From an uncultured Planctomycetaceae bacterium (GTDB taxonomy: Bacteria; Planctomycetota; Planctomycetia; Planctomycetales; Planctomycetaceae): DNA of 5,047 nucleotides. The DNA lies in contig CAIJTL010000446.1 of assembly GCA_903823545.1 (NCBI GenBank), positions 1-5,047 on the forward strand, given 5' to 3'. The notes below the pieces were generated by a model. That model was not told the DNA's origin. It saw only the letters and a program-made list of their open reading frames with translations, and ran no database searches. Every line of letters starts with the position of its first letter. Position 1 is the stretch's first letter. This document shows positions 4,509 through 5,047 of this stretch, in pieces. The position numbers and the translations under genes are program-made.

Positions 4509-5047
4509 ATGGACATTCTTGACACAGTCGGCGAAGTTTTCAGTTTGGCCACAGGCAAGTTTGAGCGATTTGTCACGAACATGTTCGGCTCATCGAATGA
4601 ACGCCGAGTGCGTGGCATTGGATACGTTCGCGAAAAGGACGGATCAAGCAAAATCCTCCCCGGCTCGACGCTCGACCGTATCAATCAGCTTGAATCGGAT
4701 TATGAGAAGCTGACCGAAGGTGAGCTTCGCGAGACGGCCTCGAAGTTACGCGCTCGACTCGCCGACGGTCAGACCACCGACGACATTTTGCCTGACGCCT
4801 TCGCCGCAGTTCGTGAAGCGGGCAAACGCTATCTGAAAATGCGGCACTACGACGTTCAAATGGTCGGCGGCTATATTCTTCACAAAGGCCAGATCGCCGA
4901 AATGGTCACCGGCGAAGGCAAAACGCTCGTCGCCACGCTCGCCGCATTTCTCAACGGCTGTGCGGGAAAAGTTCACGTTGTGACGGTCAATGATTACCTG
5001 GCACAACGCGACATGGAGTGGATGGCGCCGGTCTACATGGGGTTGGG
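4509..5047 (+). CDS. secA: Protein translocase subunit SecA, ATPase (partial, N-terminal 179 codons)
   Basis: SecA is the cytoplasmic ATPase that drives unfolded preproteins through SecYEG; it would serve the two signal-peptide proteins encoded here, among many others. The visible part includes the [10 protein letters not shown] helix (66-75), [20 protein letters not shown] (94-113), the DVQMVGG motif (115-121), Walker A as MVTGEGKT (132-139, with K138) and [11 protein letters not shown] (158-168). These match SecA nearly residue for residue. The Walker lysine is about 30 residues later than in E. coli SecA (K108), owing to a longer N-terminus plus an insertion around residues 34-56 ([17 protein letters not shown]). 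The start is ATG 4509; the SD is weak (AAGAG at 4492-4496, 12 nt away). The gene continues beyond the right edge with no frame damage in the part seen. Confidence 0.97.
   Translation, partial: MDILDTVGEVFSLATGKFERFVTNMFGSSNERRVRGIGYVREKDGSSKILPGSTLDRINQLESDYEKLTEGELRETASKLRARLADGQTTDDILPDAFAAVREAGKRYLKMRHYDVQMVGGYILHKGQIAEMVTGEGKTLVATLAAFLNGCAGKVHVVTVNDYLAQRDMEWMAPVYMGL

Noticed and set aside
1..5047. A new defence, mobile or multi-gene system
   Set aside because: All four genes belong to recognisable families in a housekeeping-like setting; there is no transposase, integrase, CRISPR repeat, toxin-antitoxin pair or target-site duplication.

Overview
The window looks like ordinary chromosomal DNA from a member of the Planctomycetota. 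This rests on the gene content: a secreted protein joining squalene-cyclase-like repeats to a DUF4159 domain, a secreted DUF1573 protein with three Ig-like repeats, an Rcp1-type stand-alone response regulator, and SecA with a longer N-terminus than E. coli SecA. Some planctomycete genes lack strong Shine-Dalgarno (SD) sequences, and two of the four genes here do too. The phylum call is inference from protein style; no rRNA or tRNA gene is present to confirm it.

Layout. Positions 1-1835 (minus strand) hold the N-terminal 611 codons of the DUF4159 protein; its 3' end lies beyond the left edge. Positions 1836-2421 are a divergent intergenic region with two palindromes, a good sigma70-type promoter pointing right, and a leader of roughly 180 nt with hairpins and a 14-codon upstream ORF. 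Positions 2422-3444 (plus) encode the DUF1573 protein, followed by a textbook intrinsic terminator at 3475-3507. Positions 3620-4144 (plus) encode the response regulator, with its own candidate promoter at 3539-3568. Positions 4145-4508 are a gene-free stretch with a strong candidate promoter (4158-4186) and a long leader of about 315 nt containing repeated TTGGCA boxes. From 4509 to the right edge is the start of secA (179 codons visible).

The genes appear to be separate transcription units rather than an operon: the first gene is divergent, the second is closed by a terminator, and the last two each have a promoter candidate. Three of the four products relate to the envelope or export: two carry Sec signal peptides and the third is the Sec ATPase. 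No functional coupling can be shown from the sequence. I found no mobile element, CRISPR array, RNA gene or defence-like system. The most interesting material is non-coding: the structured leaders of the DUF1573 gene and secA, and promoter and operator motifs that recur within the window.
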